Below, piece by piece: positions 23,901 to 31,429 of a DNA stretch of 64,000 bases; position 1 is the first letter of the stretch; each line of letters starts with the position of its first letter. Below the pieces are notes generated by a model. It saw nothing but the letters and a program-made list of their open reading frames with translations, did not search any database and was not told where the DNA came from. Location: the NCBI RefSeq assembly GCF_905475465.1, contig NC_062237.1:10774501-10838500 (forward strand), written 5' to 3'. The position numbers and the translations under genes were made by a program. The stretch is from Pieris napi. Lineage: Eukaryota; Arthropoda; Insecta; Lepidoptera; Pieridae.

Positions 23901-26529
23901 AAACAGCAATAAAAAAATGAAGGAACGTTGGAATTTAAAAAATAAATAGCCATAAACCATCTAAGAAAACGCATCGAATGGCAGTAGTTTCATGTCGAAA
24001 CGATCAGTGGTTTAGGCGTGAAGGACGAAGACCATTTTTCTTATATATATAGAAGATATGTTGCAAAATCTAGTTTTACTTTATTGATAATAGCACTATA
24101 AGAATTTAAACCAAATACTAAATTCTTATTAATTTAACTATATTACCAGAGAAATCTCAGAAACGGCGATGGTCATAAAATATTTGTTATCAGAAAAATT
24201 CTCATAAAAGCAGGTAGATAAAATTTTATTTCGAAGTTTTTGTCCGATGAAATATTTAATTTATTACAGGGGCAGAGTCATGGGTTAAGGCTGGAGACTA
24301 ATGTCACATTTTTGGTCAAAGGTGTAAATATATGTGTTTTACAAATTGATATTTTTTGTTTCTTTAATTTTATGGACTGTATATTAATGTAACCTTAGCT
24401 TAAATATTCCAAGTTATATCTAGTTCATCGCGATAGAATTTAGATTTAAAACTGTAATTAAAACCATCAAAATTGATAAAACATGTTGTATTTTTAAATG
24501 CAATTATATACTAATTAATAAACAAGATATTGCATAATTATATATAATGGGAAATTGTCATTTAAACTAGAAATATAATTGCCTCGTTAACACAATTACC
24601 ATGACTTATGTAAGTAATAATTACATTTTTAACGCGACTAAAAAGCCGATTGCCAATAGCATTTGGTGAAAGTTAAGAAATTTATTATGTTAGCTGACGC
24701 TTGCGATTTCACATATAAGGACTAACATTGTGTGAACTTTAATAAATTTAATTTATCAATTGGTCAGCCTTCCTCTAGTTAAAGTATTAATCTTATTCCA
24801 TCAGAAATTAATTGTTTTGGCGTTGTATAAACTACTTACTTGAAAGAGACTATAAAGAATGGAGTACACAGTGTTCACCTATCGGAAAATGGGTAATAAG
24901 CCTTATTAATGCCTTATAAAGATAACAAATATTTTATTTATTTATTTACACTTCGTTACCATATACAAAATCATACATATACAAAAAGGCATGTTACTTA
25001 AGTTATTAGAGAACGGGCGGCCTTATCGCTAACAAGCGATTTCTTTCAGGCAACCCTAATATGGAACAATAAAAAAAGAAACACCTACAGAGGATAAAGT
25101 ACAAGACGTGCATAATTAATTAACAAAAAAAACTCAATACTGTTGATGCTGCGATCATGGTATATTAATATTAAATCCCAAGCAGTATCTTCTTCTGTTT
25201 TTGTTATATTTATATGTACAGTGTTTTTTGACACAATAAATACAAAATCACACCTAGGGCCTACGTTTTTTAATTAAGAACTGACTACAGTTGCCGCGGC
25301 TAAATATAGACGTGTTTATTATCAACCAAAATAACTTTATTGACTTTAAACTGTGGCAAGATATAGTGCTCCAAGTACCACTGAATAGGCTACCTTGATT
25401 TTAAAACAAATTTAAAAATAGAAACTAGAAAATCTTATGGAATGTATTAAAATTATTTTTAATCCTTTACAATAGTAAAGCGTTAAGGAATTATCCTTTA
25501 CTTATATTTTTTACATAGCGGTCATCAAAATGAGCCGCACCTTAATTCCCTTTTGTTAGACATTTGGGGTACCTGAAATATGTCCCAAATAGATCCTTTT
25601 TGTAATTATGCCCGACTAAACCTTTTTAATTATGTATTACAATTGCCTTTTACCTACCGCTATACTTGCAATCAATTACGAAATCTGTAGATTTTTAAAA
25701 TAAATATTTAAAAAAGAAATAAGGAAAATTATTCTAACTTATATATAATAGATTTTCAGTTTTACTTGTGTATTAAAATTGCTTTTATTTGTTTAGTGAT
25801 TAAAATAATGTATGTTATAAGAACTATACTACATTGTTGGCCATGCGAATATACCGTAGTAGAAAAGATCTCAACGCGCTATGTTCCCTTTTATTTTTGA
25901 TTAAGAATGCTTATACACCCTTTATACAAAATGTTTATTATTAAACGCTGTTAATCCGGAAATTCATTTTGTAGAACATTTTGTAAAAATATGTAAATGT
26001 TTCGTTAAAATATTTTTTACATTCACATTATTTACATTACGTATATATTTTACACAATAATATTGTTAAATACAACTAAACAAACAAAACGTCGGATCCG
26101 ACGGGTACATACGAAAATATTAAATCAAGTCATTAAGATATATATTAATAGACATTTTAAAGATATTTATTATAGTTTTGTTTTTTGTTATATTGTACTT
26201 TTTGTTGATATTTTTAATGAAGACACATTACCGTGTACACTTTGTGATTCTTTTGGGTACTGATTATATAAAATCTATATCACACATGTAAACCTGTTAT
26301 TCACTAAATACTTGCAGAATAAGGTTTTTTTAAATGTATATAATAGATCTATTTATTAATTACCTAGATCATTATTAAAATGCATTAACTAAAAGTTGTT
26401 GCAATTTGCAGTGTACTTACGGTCATCAAAATCCTCATCGAAATCCGAAAAACATTTTTCCTCCTTCAAAGCCTGATTTTCCGGCTGTTGGTAGAATCTC
26501 TCCGATTTAATATACATTTTGAGATACAT
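2849..26529 (-). CDS. SAM-domain nuclear protein, six coding exons, 3' end outside the window
   Basis: Seen: coding exons 26421-26517 (or from 26529), 13686-13824, 13235-13393, 10222-10390, 4292-4481 and 2849-2967, joined by GT-AG introns of 12596, 292, 2844, 5740 and 1324 bp. The phases fit at every junction, giving 291 uninterrupted codons. Layout: acidic N-terminus (residues 23-32); ψKxE sumoylation-type motifs IKSE 3-6, LKEE 17-20 and VKVE 65-68; Ser/Pro-rich segment 71-111; [14 protein letters not shown] 113-126; basic cluster RSRRKR 201-206; PLDLS 217-221; KRARL 229-233; SAM domain from about 268 ([10 protein letters not shown] 271-280), cut at 291 by the window edge. Known: PLDLS-type motifs bind CtBP, and SAMD7/SAMD11 and polyhomeotic SAM domains begin W(S/T)VDDV. 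Inferred: a nuclear transcriptional corepressor. I do not recognise the exact gene; E93/LCoR-like proteins also use PLDLS motifs but are not known to carry a SAM domain. Confidence 0.85.
3449..3680 (+). repeat. Dispersed lepidopteran-type repeat (tctactatataaa ... gttagatat)
   Basis: Starts at tctactatataaaaataagt, runs through aaccgatttctacggttttgcattcg and ends near gagttcgccgagtttggtag. The wording is that of high-copy non-autonomous repeats common in butterfly introns; a related end (gaagttcgcggaggctgctag) occurs at 41990-42015. Class uncertain, possibly Helitron-like. The 79-codon ORF inside is not a gene. Confidence 0.6.
4292..4481 (-). CDS. Coding exon 5 (basic cluster and PLDLS motif)
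   Basis: Acceptor ttttaacag precedes 4481 and donor gtaatgttt follows 4292; 190 nt, phase 0 in, phase 1 out. Two nearer AG sites (after attag and gggtag) would put the frame out relative to exon 4, so the 4481 acceptor is chosen. Residues 189-251 hold RSRRKR (201-206), SPLDLS (216-221), [12 protein letters not shown] and an acidic/basic tail [13 protein letters not shown] fits the CtBP-binding consensus PxDLS. The 76-codon ORF over the same bases in another frame is a shadow. Confidence 0.87.
4577..4797 (-). mobile_element. LINE family A, 3' end copy
   Basis: Nearly full 3' segment from the terminal tatagaacaggg to gtgatacggg, with small indels. Sits in intron 4 only about 100 bp from exon 5, in the same orientation as the host gene. 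Confidence 0.75.
6034..6374 (+). repeat. Dispersed repeat actagc ... tatattaagat, copy 1
   Basis: Begins actagcggacccgacagacg and ends acgtgacgcgtaatttatatatattaagat. The 3' two-thirds matches the copy at 37701-38082: both have cctatcttttaagct/atgtta, aaactgcacac, aatcggt(c/t)aagtagtttagga and ggacaaacaacgtgac. A high-copy lepidopteran non-autonomous repeat; class (Helitron-like or SINE-like) not decidable here. Lies in intron 4. Confidence 0.7.
7260..7420. other. Unexplained GC-rich, CpG-containing patch in intron 4
   Basis: About 160 bp rich in CG dinucleotides (cgcgagtggcgcgcgcatgc at 7298-7317 and flanks) inside AT-rich intron. On the minus strand it holds splice-like gtaagt and gtaact motifs, but no candidate exon there keeps the gene's frame: the possible 26-nt and 62-nt exons fail on phase or hit a stop. 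Could be an enhancer or a lost exon. Confidence 0.4.
7705..7792 (+). repeat. Dispersed repeat shared with 56260-56345
   Basis: The stretch agcgtgtgctgtctgtgtta followed by gaaactcagagtcatgccaaaat and gtagtacgatctcgaa reappears with indels at 56282-56345. Two diverged copies 49 kb apart; no TIR or tail seen, family unknown. Confidence 0.55.
8550..8574. repeat. 10-bp-arm hairpin
   Basis: TTTTTAGTAC and GTACTAAAAA face each other around a 5-base loop (agtgt). Perfect arms, in intron 4; no role evident. Confidence 0.5.
8670..8675 (-). terminator. Candidate poly(A) signal AATAAA for the short isoform
   Basis: AATAAA in the context gaataaagct on the minus strand, about 150 nt after the candidate stop codon at 8828. 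Meaningful only if the 8828-8872 exon is real. Confidence 0.25.
8828..8872 (-). CDS. Candidate alternative terminal exon (short isoform)
   Basis: Minus strand: acceptor tatcttactgcag, then in phase 0, as exon 4 requires, 14 codons [14 protein letters not shown] and a TAA stop at 8830-8828. A matching AATAAA lies about 150 nt downstream at 8675-8670. Spliced to exon 4 it would give a protein of about 202 residues without basic cluster, PLDLS or SAM. The segment 8690-8930 is also less AT-rich than its surroundings. All of this could still be chance; only transcript data would decide. Confidence 0.3.
   Translation of the reverse strand, partial: KSSSGDLKLLNIWS
9165..9455 (-). mobile_element. 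tRNA-derived SINE (family 1), nearly complete, with 10-bp target duplication
   Basis: Read on the minus strand the head is a tRNA-like RNA polymerase III promoter: A box tggcctagtgg and a decayed B box (gttctattccc). The body runs through ggtgaaggaaaacatcgtga to a tail ctgattttttttt at the left. It is flanked by perfect attttaataa repeats (9155-9164 and 9456-9465), the target-site duplication made by LINE machinery. Seven clear family copies occur in the window. Confidence 0.85.
10222..10390 (-). CDS. Coding exon 4
   Basis: Acceptor atgttttcag precedes 10390 and donor gtgagtttc follows 10222; 169 nt, phase 2 in, phase 0 out. It encodes residues 132-188, beginning [15 protein letters not shown] (133-147), including [15 protein letters not shown] and ending [14 protein letters not shown]. 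No known fold is visible. The phase-0 exit is what allows either exon 5 or the candidate short terminal exon at 8828-8872 to follow in frame. Confidence 0.87.
11605..11762 (+). mobile_element. LINE family A, 3' end copy
   Basis: From accagctgcccactgatgta through gagcgtaccaattct to a terminal A run at 11753-11761. Intron 3, antisense to the host gene. Confidence 0.75.
11886..12094 (-). mobile_element. SINE family 1, truncated copy
   Basis: Has the intact B box ggttcgatccc (reverse of cggggatcgaacct at 12041) and body, but the A-box part is shortened by a deletion (gctgaacactgc) and the 3' part is missing. Intron 3. Confidence 0.8.
12590..12840. promoter_or_regulatory. Enhancer-like segment in intron 3
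   Basis: A repeat-free stretch of raised complexity between a SINE and exon 3. It contains a GGGTCA half-site (12596-12601), the perfect IR1 at 12679-12691, cgatta homeodomain-type sites and a perfect octamer ATGCAAAT (12800-12807), the POU-protein site. Inferred as cis-regulatory from motif clustering; not tested. Confidence 0.45.
12679..12691. promoter_or_regulatory. Perfect IR1 nuclear-receptor site (ecdysone response element consensus)
   Basis: AGGTCA C TGACCT: two consensus half-sites inverted around one base, the optimal binding form for the EcR/USP heterodimer. A given 12-base match is expected about once in 17 Mb of random sequence, so chance in 64 kb is well under 1 in 100. It lies in intron 3 of the SAM-domain gene, 544 bp downstream of exon 3 in the direction of transcription. 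Confidence 0.7.
13235..13393 (-). CDS. Coding exon 3 (Ser/Thr/Pro-rich, conserved-looking [14 protein letters not shown])
   Basis: Acceptor gatttgacag precedes 13393 and donor gtaagtt follows 13235; 159 nt, entering and leaving in phase 2. It encodes residues 79-131, beginning [20 protein letters not shown], which looks like a phosphorylation-rich linker with SP/TP sites, and ending in [14 protein letters not shown], probably a short helix. Only 292 bp separate it from exon 2, which may form one unit with it in evolution and splicing. An apparent plus-strand ORF over this exon is its shadow. Confidence 0.87.
13532..13590 (+). mobile_element. LINE family A, fragment in intron 2
   Basis: Only gagtgtccatgggcgg(g)cgg, tatcactgaacatcagatgag remains, an eroded core of the family. 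It takes up about a fifth of the 292-bp intron between exons 2 and 3. Confidence 0.6.
13686..13824 (-). CDS. Coding exon 2 (Gly/Ala/Pro-rich, VKVE motif)
   Basis: Acceptor ttcttgcag precedes 13824 and donor gtaaaaac follows 13686; 139 nt, entering in phase 1 and leaving in phase 2. It encodes residues 33-78: an EGGGG stretch, an Ala/Pro-rich low-complexity run, then [16 protein letters not shown] with the sumoylation-type VKVE. Strongly GC-rich against AT-rich introns. The other reading frames are not needed to explain it; only this one joins both neighbours without a stop. Confidence 0.85.
14066..14503 (+). mobile_element. MITE with GAAGTTATACTTC-type ends, copy 1
   Basis: Left end gtgcgtgtacttatgtacgc, then ttatacttctttggcatta; right end gcgcctaaagaagtataacttc. 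The two ends contain inverted gaagttatacttcttt / aaagaagtataacttc. Its middle is longer than and different from the copies at 43690-44052 and 59946-60305, so the family looks like ends plus variable filler. Lies at the 3' side of intron 1; the 93-codon ORF over it is not a gene. Confidence 0.75.
15125..15360. other. GC-rich island in intron 1, probably old repeat
   Basis: About 235 bp of GC-rich sequence (for example acccgggtcacttgggttga, gcccctctgtatagcagagg with a 7-bp hairpin). All frames are interrupted, no splice-bounded exon was found that fits the host gene. I suspect a transposable-element fragment but cannot name it. Confidence 0.4.
15625..16003. repeat. Dispersed repeat actagccgtttc ... 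tatatatagat, copy 1
   Basis: Starts actagccgtttcgcgcccgc and ends ttttatatatagat. Matches 23699-24052 along almost its whole length, with shared aaaattgaaatatttcgaaa, gcctccccgaatgtttccg and acagcaataaaaaaatgaag. Both copies lie in intron 1. ORFs on the minus strand of both copies give similar peptides only because the DNA is repeated. Confidence 0.8.
16540..16690 (-). mobile_element. Degenerate SINE, possibly family 1 or a sister family
   Basis: Shares cctcat.gttttccttcaccgtacgaa and a weak B-box region (atcgaacttggg) with the SINE copies, with many changes and insertions elsewhere. An old or related copy. Confidence 0.4.
17428..17598 (+). mobile_element. LINE family B, 3' UTR tail
   Basis: Contains gcacttctcgcacgc, the conserved gttgcctggaagagatcgc/ttagcgataaggccgcc hairpin and an A-rich tail (taaataaa) repeats. 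It is the same tail as follows the RT fragments at 32930-33385 and resembles 36890-37280; here no coding part remains. Confidence 0.75.
17600..19310. other. Intron 1 segment with nothing recognised
   Basis: AT-rich unique-looking DNA. No exon, repeat or hairpin could be supported. Confidence 0.5.
19320..19570 (+). pseudogene. Degenerate RTE-like LINE C-terminus
   Basis: Broken frames read ..DVTIKI.., KWNGH-like (cttaagtggaatggacat), ARGTEN and further on ISRKY..DRNDY, the order seen at the end of RTE-type reverse transcriptases (KW.GH...R...W...DR). Several stops and frameshifts; clearly dead. Identification is by pattern only. Confidence 0.35.
19930..21170. other. Intron 1 segment with nothing recognised
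   Basis: AT-rich, no coding or repeat signal that I can support. Immediately before it, 19690-19790 has a GC-richer patch with a phrase (ctatacagcgaggaaattct) partly echoed at 52639-52660; it may be an unknown shared repeat. Confidence 0.45.
21174..21345 (-). other. Candidate exon-like island 1 in intron 1
   Basis: Minus strand: strong acceptor tgttttccttgcag, then an open frame of 56 codons ([20 protein letters not shown]... to ...YTESAFC) ending in TGA at 21174. Composition is coding-like and GC-richer than its surroundings. It needs an incoming phase of 2, which exon 1 (phase 1) does not provide; an inner acceptor after cttcttgaaccag would fit phase 1. Could be an alternative exon, part of another transcript, or chance. 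Confidence 0.25.
21854..22210. other. Candidate exon-like island 2 in intron 1
   Basis: The plus strand has the longest ORF of the window (118 codons, one hydrophobic segment near residues 11-35), a length expected about once by chance here. On the minus strand, after acceptor gtttaacag (exon from 22130), a frame compatible with exon 1 stays open about 60 codons and includes [20 protein letters not shown]. Neither reading is proven; I cannot assign a family. Confidence 0.2.
22660..23690. other. Intron 1 segment with nothing recognised
   Basis: AT-rich DNA without supportable features. A small GC-richer patch just before it (22500-22620) contains an acceptor-like tctgcag on the minus strand. 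Confidence 0.5.
23699..24052. repeat. Dispersed repeat actagccgtttc ... tatatatag, copy 2
   Basis: Second copy of the 15625-16003 element, in the same orientation and about as diverged as expected for an old insertion; the region after the first 40 bases is shorter by an indel. Confidence 0.8.
24935..25112 (-). mobile_element. LINE family B, 3' UTR tail
   Basis: Reverse copy: terminal tttatttatttacacttcgtt, then gggcggccttatcgctaacaagcgat and aggcaaccctaat, then a degraded gcac-rich part. No coding remains. Confidence 0.75.
25115..26400. other. 5' part of intron 1, nothing recognised
   Basis: AT-rich, with no exon, repeat or clear motif cluster that I can support up to the donor of exon 1. 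Confidence 0.5.
26421..26529 (-). CDS. Coding exon 1 with the start codon
   Basis: Two in-frame ATGs are possible, at 26529 (protein begins MYLK) and 26517 (begins MYIKSERF). A TAA stop lies in frame shortly upstream. I prefer 26517 because it has A at -3 (tcaaaATG), while the first has C at -3. The exon ends in ..GATGACC before gtaagtac at 26420, a strong donor in phase 1. It encodes a short acidic head ending SDFDEDFDD with two ψKxE motifs. The last C joins GT of exon 2 to make CGT (Arg33). Confidence 0.8.
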
Positions 26530-26649
26530 TAGATTAAACCAAAATAAATAAACGTCAGTTTAAACTTTACACAAATGAAAAATCCTCGGCTTCTGGCGTC
26601 ACATTCAATTATTATACTTAAGAAAATTATCCAGTCCAAAGTTCAAATC

Positions 26650-26800
26650 AATTAAACACAAATCACTAATACAAAACTCAAGTCACGGAATGTTTTGAAA
26701 GGTCATTTATAAGGTCAGAAATAAGAGCAGCGAACACGCGCGTTCGTTACGACTTGCGTCGGCGCACTGCCCCGACCTCGAGTTTATCAGGCAAGAGCCA
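26650..26800 (-). promoter_or_regulatory. Likely TATA promoter of the SAM-domain gene with two nuclear-receptor half-sites
   Basis: On the minus strand TATAAA (26711-26706) is immediately preceded by TGACCT (26717-26712) and followed by TGACCT (26705-26700), so the TATA-like box sits between two nuclear-receptor half-sites arranged as a direct repeat with 6-bp spacing. Transcription would start near 26680, giving a 5' UTR of about 150-160 nt before the start codon. A GC- and CpG-rich patch at 26725-26795 lies just upstream, in contrast to AT-rich surroundings. The extended site reads GAAAGGTCA on the plus strand, which suits monomeric receptors of the FTZ-F1/HR3 type. Inferred from position and motifs only; no transcript evidence. 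Confidence 0.55.
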
Positions 26801-26829
26801 GGTAGCATTAACGGCAAATTGATTCTCAT

Positions 26830-27610
26830 TCTGTTTGGGATTTTTAAGGTTTCATTTATTCAATTCGTGCCATGTGGTGTTTTCATTGGACGCTTCTAAT
26901 AATAGGCTATATATGTGCATACTGAAATACTTATTTAAATTAATTATTATTCGTATGATCACAAAATTTTATATTCAAATATATAGTTTTGTAATGTTTT
27001 CAATGTAATTAAATAGTTGGTTTAGGCAGCATTTACTTTGGTTTAGGTGATAAAACTCTAAGATTTTTCATTCAGACCCGGTTGTATATTTATAAATATT
27101 TAAGAGCAATTAGCACTTACACGCATGGCAAAGAAAACTATAAGGACAACCTCCCTAAAGAATGATTTTAATAATCGTATATACGCAGAAATGTATTTGC
27201 CCATGCCTCTTAGACGGGTCTTAATATAGGCAGTTAAATCGCATATAAAAACCTCTGTTTATAATATTGTTTATATATAAAATTTAAATAATTAACAGAT
27301 CGAACACGACACGCGTGGAGAGGACAGTTATAACGATCCAATTATAATGTATGAATTAATTAAATGTACGTAATTATTGGATGTCAATGATCATAATTTC
27401 TATTCAATTATCTTCACGACGGGAGGGGTTAATGTCAAATAAATTGATGTTATTGAATAGAATAAATTTAAAATTGGTAAAAAACTTCGAGGTCATCAAA
27501 GAGGTTTTATTCGTTATAAACTTTTTTAAATATTTAGGCGACAGAAGAAATTTTATATGTGAAAAACATAGTTTGTGATCGTGTTCGAATGTCAAATTTA
27601 TCATAATAAA
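26830..27610. other. Upstream intergenic DNA, nothing recognised
   Basis: AT-rich sequence beyond the promoter. Overlapping 65-66-codon ORFs on both strands at 27381-27604 are mirror-image chance ORFs. Confidence 0.5.
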
Positions 27611-27619
27611 TATTGTGTG

Positions 27620-27850
27620 GTTACGACGGTAACTTAGTGGTTAACGCAAATTAAGTACAAAGGTCTTACGTTCATTTCTGAGGGAAGCATTAGGATGTAA
27701 CCTTGCTATCACTAAAGGGGCAAAAGTGTGTCTGCCTAATGCCTATACATTTAGGCTGTCTTTATTACTTCGTGATTATGATAAGCATCCCTAATAGCCA
27801 CGAAATAGATAGAGAACAGTAAGGTAAAATAGACACCGTTAGCGTGCCGT
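27620..27850 (+). mobile_element. Possible tRNA-derived SINE, third family
   Basis: A tRNA-like head: A-box-like taacttagtggttaa (27631) and B-box-like cgttcatttc (27668), spaced about 40 bp as in a pol III promoter. The 3' boundary is not clear and no target duplication was found. Confidence 0.35.
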
Positions 27851-28103
27851 AGTACCATTGACAGTATTCATACTTTTTAGATTTTGTCTGAAATTGAATC
27901 GCGGTTTACCAAACGGTAGGGCTGGCTTTCGCTCTCTCTCACTCTGTAATAATCATTAAGAGACAAAAGAAATTATAACAGTAGTTGCCAGGTATTAGCC
28001 ATAATATAAGAAACTTAAGCATTGCCTTTTACCAACAAATCTGAATGAACCTCGCTGAAAACATTCCAAATATATTCAAATTATTTTAACGATAATATTC
28101 GAA

Positions 28104-28230
28104 TTAGGGTCATAAAGAAAAGAGAGTACCGATTCTTAAAAGGCCGGCATCGCACTTGCGAACCCTCTGGCCATGTTATCACTTAACATCAAGTGAGCCT
28201 GCTGCCCGTTTGCCCCATGTTCTATAAAAA
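28104..28230 (+). mobile_element. LINE family A, 3' end copy
   Basis: From agaaaagagagtaccgattc to the terminal ttctataaaaataaa, with a deletion around the atgggcggcggtatc part. Confidence 0.75.
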
Positions 28231-28736
28231 TAAATCTACCACACCATCAGACGGGGCAAGTTTACACGCATATTTATCGTAAAAGTTTATAGGTAGGTAG
28301 GGTATCAAGATATATTATAAAAATATGTATAGTATATTATGGGGCGTAAATATATCTTGAGGCTCTCAGATCAGACACTTATGATCAACCGGCTGTGATA
28401 GGTATTTTGATCGCAAATAAAACCCAAATAATAATTATTTTAAAATATAATTTGGAGTCGTTAAATCAAATTTCTAATTTAAAAAGAAATTAAATAAATA
28501 TACCATACAAATTAGTTACCGAATTCAGTTAACTTTGAATTTACCACCTGGCGCTAGGCATGTGCTCAATGTGGGAGGATAATCAAACTATCTTAATGTT
28601 TTTTTAAATGGCTGTTCTGACGCCGCGCTTTTAATGTTGTTTAATAAATTAGACATCAATTTAAACTTGAAACTAATTTTAACTTTACTGTTACTTAATA
28701 GATTTAAATATACGTATATGTTATGCCTGTGTTTAT

Positions 28737-28835
28737 ACAGGATGGCCAAAAAGTCGTGGATCAAACGCAACTAGGGGATAGATGAGGTCATCAGCTGCAA
28801 AAAATCGTTCTATGGGAGGTCCTTAAACTCAACCA
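28737..28835. repeat. Possible transposon fragment
   Basis: acaggatggccaaaaagtcg followed by gaggtcatcagctgc looks like a mobile-element end, but no partner repeat or coding remnant occurs in the window. Low certainty. Confidence 0.25.
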
Positions 28836-28839
28836 CACA

Positions 28840-30200
28840 TGTACATTAAATGTTCACTACGAATGAATTAAAAAACTACTTCTAAAATTCTTTCACCATT
28901 AGAATGCTAGACTATTCCTAACATAGGTTTTATATTTCCAATATGTATGAAAAATCCAGCCATATGAAGCTGGGACAGCCCGCTGCTTTTAAATGGTTAT
29001 TTTATATCATTCACAAAACCTTGCCAACGACACACTTAAAAAACTTGAAAATTTTGAAAAACTTGTTTCTCTCTACTTACTGAATTGATCAAGTAATAAC
29101 CTCTATAGGTCTTACCATCACCCAGGCGATAAAGCTTGCCAAAGACAGGAGTGAAAAGAAATGTGCGGCTTTAACATGACTTCAGAAACAACGCGACTGA
29201 CGAAGAAGACAGGATAAAGTTCATGATTTTAACAGATATATTATTTAAATAGTTGTAAGACTAATTTATGGTTTTTACATAGATATTAATTATTAAGTCA
29301 TTACTAAGTCTATACATATCTAATGCACAAAGAACGCAGTCTGACACTATCTTCAATCATAACATGCAGTTAATCCAGTTTCGATAGTCTGTGGTGCGAG
29401 TTGTGTGGCTTTCAATGGATATGTTCATTACCTATGCCTTGTGCAAATATGGTTGTGAATGGTATTTATTATACTATGAGACTTAGTGAAGAATATGCTC
29501 TTTCACATATATATATAAAGGAGACGTTTTTAAAGTTAAAAATTACGAATAATGTCGATTTGAGAACTTGTTTGAAGTATAGTGAGAATCTAAGTAAGCG
29601 GTGGATTATTTGATGTAGGTACGGTATTAATTCGTCTATAACTGTCAAATTATGTATAGTCTGTGATATTTAAAAAAAAATTAGTTGTTGGTTTTTGAGT
29701 TAAAAAATATAAAACTTACCGTACCGTAACCCAAAGAATTTGGATTGATTTGTATACAGAAGGCGAATAACACACTTTCCTATTAATAATAATGTCAAAT
29801 ATTTTGAAAACTACTTCGCGTTGACATTTTATATCGAATTATGTTAATAACAAATTTGCCAAAAACCCATCTGCTCAATAGGTGGCAAATTATGAATTTG
29901 CGAAATTGCCAGTTGAATATTTTTGAGAAAGCGTAGGTGGTATTAAATCAGAATATAAATGTGTTTATACTGATTCATGAATGAATTCACGGTTCGTACT
30001 TTTAAGGATTTAGTGTTTGTGGCTTTGTTTCTGGCCTGAATGTACACATGTTGCAACGACACATAATATATTTTATTATTTTCTTAAGCACACGGGTCAG
30101 GCTAGAAACACCAAGGTCTGATGTTCCAAGCTTGAGAATCGGTCTGGATCTAACCTATTTGAATTCATATTTTTGATTTGACATTTTATTAGAAGCATAA
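28840..30200. other. Nothing recognised
   Basis: AT-rich intergenic DNA. The 70-codon ORF at 29401-29613 has no support beyond its length. Confidence 0.5.
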
Positions 30201-30208
30201 ATAAAAAA

Positions 30209-30497
30209 TTAATGGCGCTACAACAGTTTTTAGGTCTGGGCCTCAGATTTCTGTATCTGTTTCGTAATAATTTGTTAATCTAATAGGCAACTAGGTGATC
30301 AGCCTCCTGTGCCTGACAAACGCCGTCGTCTTTTTGGGTCTAAGGCAAAACAGGTTCCTCAAAGCGAATGTTAAATACGCACATAGAAAATGTGCGCATT
30401 CGCAACGGCAAAAGTCCATTGGTGCACAGCCGGGGATCGAACCTACGACCTCAGGGATGAGAGTGGCACGCTGAAGCCACTAAGCCAACACTTCTCT
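30209..30497 (-). mobile_element. SINE family 1, full-length copy with internal rearrangement
   Basis: Intact pol III boxes on the minus strand (B box ggttcgatccc, A box tggcttagtgg). The middle carries a small local duplication, gcacatagaaaatgtgcgcattc, where other copies read agaaagaaag. A CA-rich simple stretch follows at about 30637-30690. Confidence 0.85.
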
Positions 30498-31176
30498 TAA
30501 TTAAGAGCATGAGAAGAGAATTGTTTTATCGTCTTAAAACCGTCACAGGGCTTCATTAAACTTTATTTATTAAAATAATATTCAGTTGTTTTTTATATTA
30601 ATCCCTTTAAACTATATAGAGAATCAAGTCGATTAACACACACGCTTAAGCTACATACACACACACACATCCCACACGCACTTACTCTGTATATAATATT
30701 GTTTAGTTTGTTACCTTTAATTGTCCGATTTAATTTAAGAAACTATTTTGTATTATCTTTGGTAACAGAGTTTGTTAAATAAATATATTTTCAAAGTTTC
30801 ACAATACATGATGCACAAATGTATATTTACCGCTAACCAGATAATTCTAGTGTAAAACCGATTGGTTATTTTCTATTAAAACAGGTAGAACATTACCCTT
30901 ATGGGTTTAAAAGGGCCGACAAGCCCCAACTGTCGGTTCAACACAACACAATTGTTAGTAAGCGCCTTACCAATATGGTTGTGAACAGTGCTTGTCTTGT
31001 ACCTTGCCAATATTTAACACTGATTTGAATATTATGTTAAGAACCTCTTTCTCTACTACATATTATATTCTAACATGTCCCAGTAATATAAAGCGTCCTT
31101 AATGCACTGATAAAAAAAAGAAAATACTAAACAATTTAAAAAAAAAACCTATAACAACAGGTGGTATGATCTATTC

Positions 31177-31422
31177 CAGCCTTGCGATTCTGTAACTCAC
31201 TTTTCGAACTCGCACAGCGGTTTTTGCAGCGGCGGTAGCTCTCAAATCAGTCGTGAAGCAGTCATTTTACGATTTGGCATTCTGATAAACAATAAACTAC
31301 CAGCTCCCTCCTTATCAGAATGCCAAATCGTAAAATGACTGCTTCACGACTGATTTGAGAGCTACCGCCGCTGCGAAATCGCTGTGCGAGTTCGAAAAGT
31401 GAGTTACAGAATCGCAAGGCTG
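31177..31422. mobile_element. Long-armed foldback MITE, copy 1
   Basis: 246 bp that is almost entirely a palindrome. Arms of about 105 bp run from cagccttgcgattctgtaac to the mirror ttacagaatcgcaaggctg, with only a few mismatches (for example gcggtttttgc against gcgaaatcgc), around a spacer of about 30 bases (gataaacaataaactaccag...). A second copy with the same spacer is at 57153-57400. A transcript would fold to a long perfect-type hairpin. No clear target duplication. Confidence 0.85.
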
Positions 31423-31429
31423 CAATTAC

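Noticed and set aside
2849..26529. Identity as E93/Mblk-1 or LCoR
   Set aside because: The PLDLS motif and hormone-site context suggested it, but those proteins are defined by pipsqueak-type DNA-binding domains and are not known to have a SAM domain.
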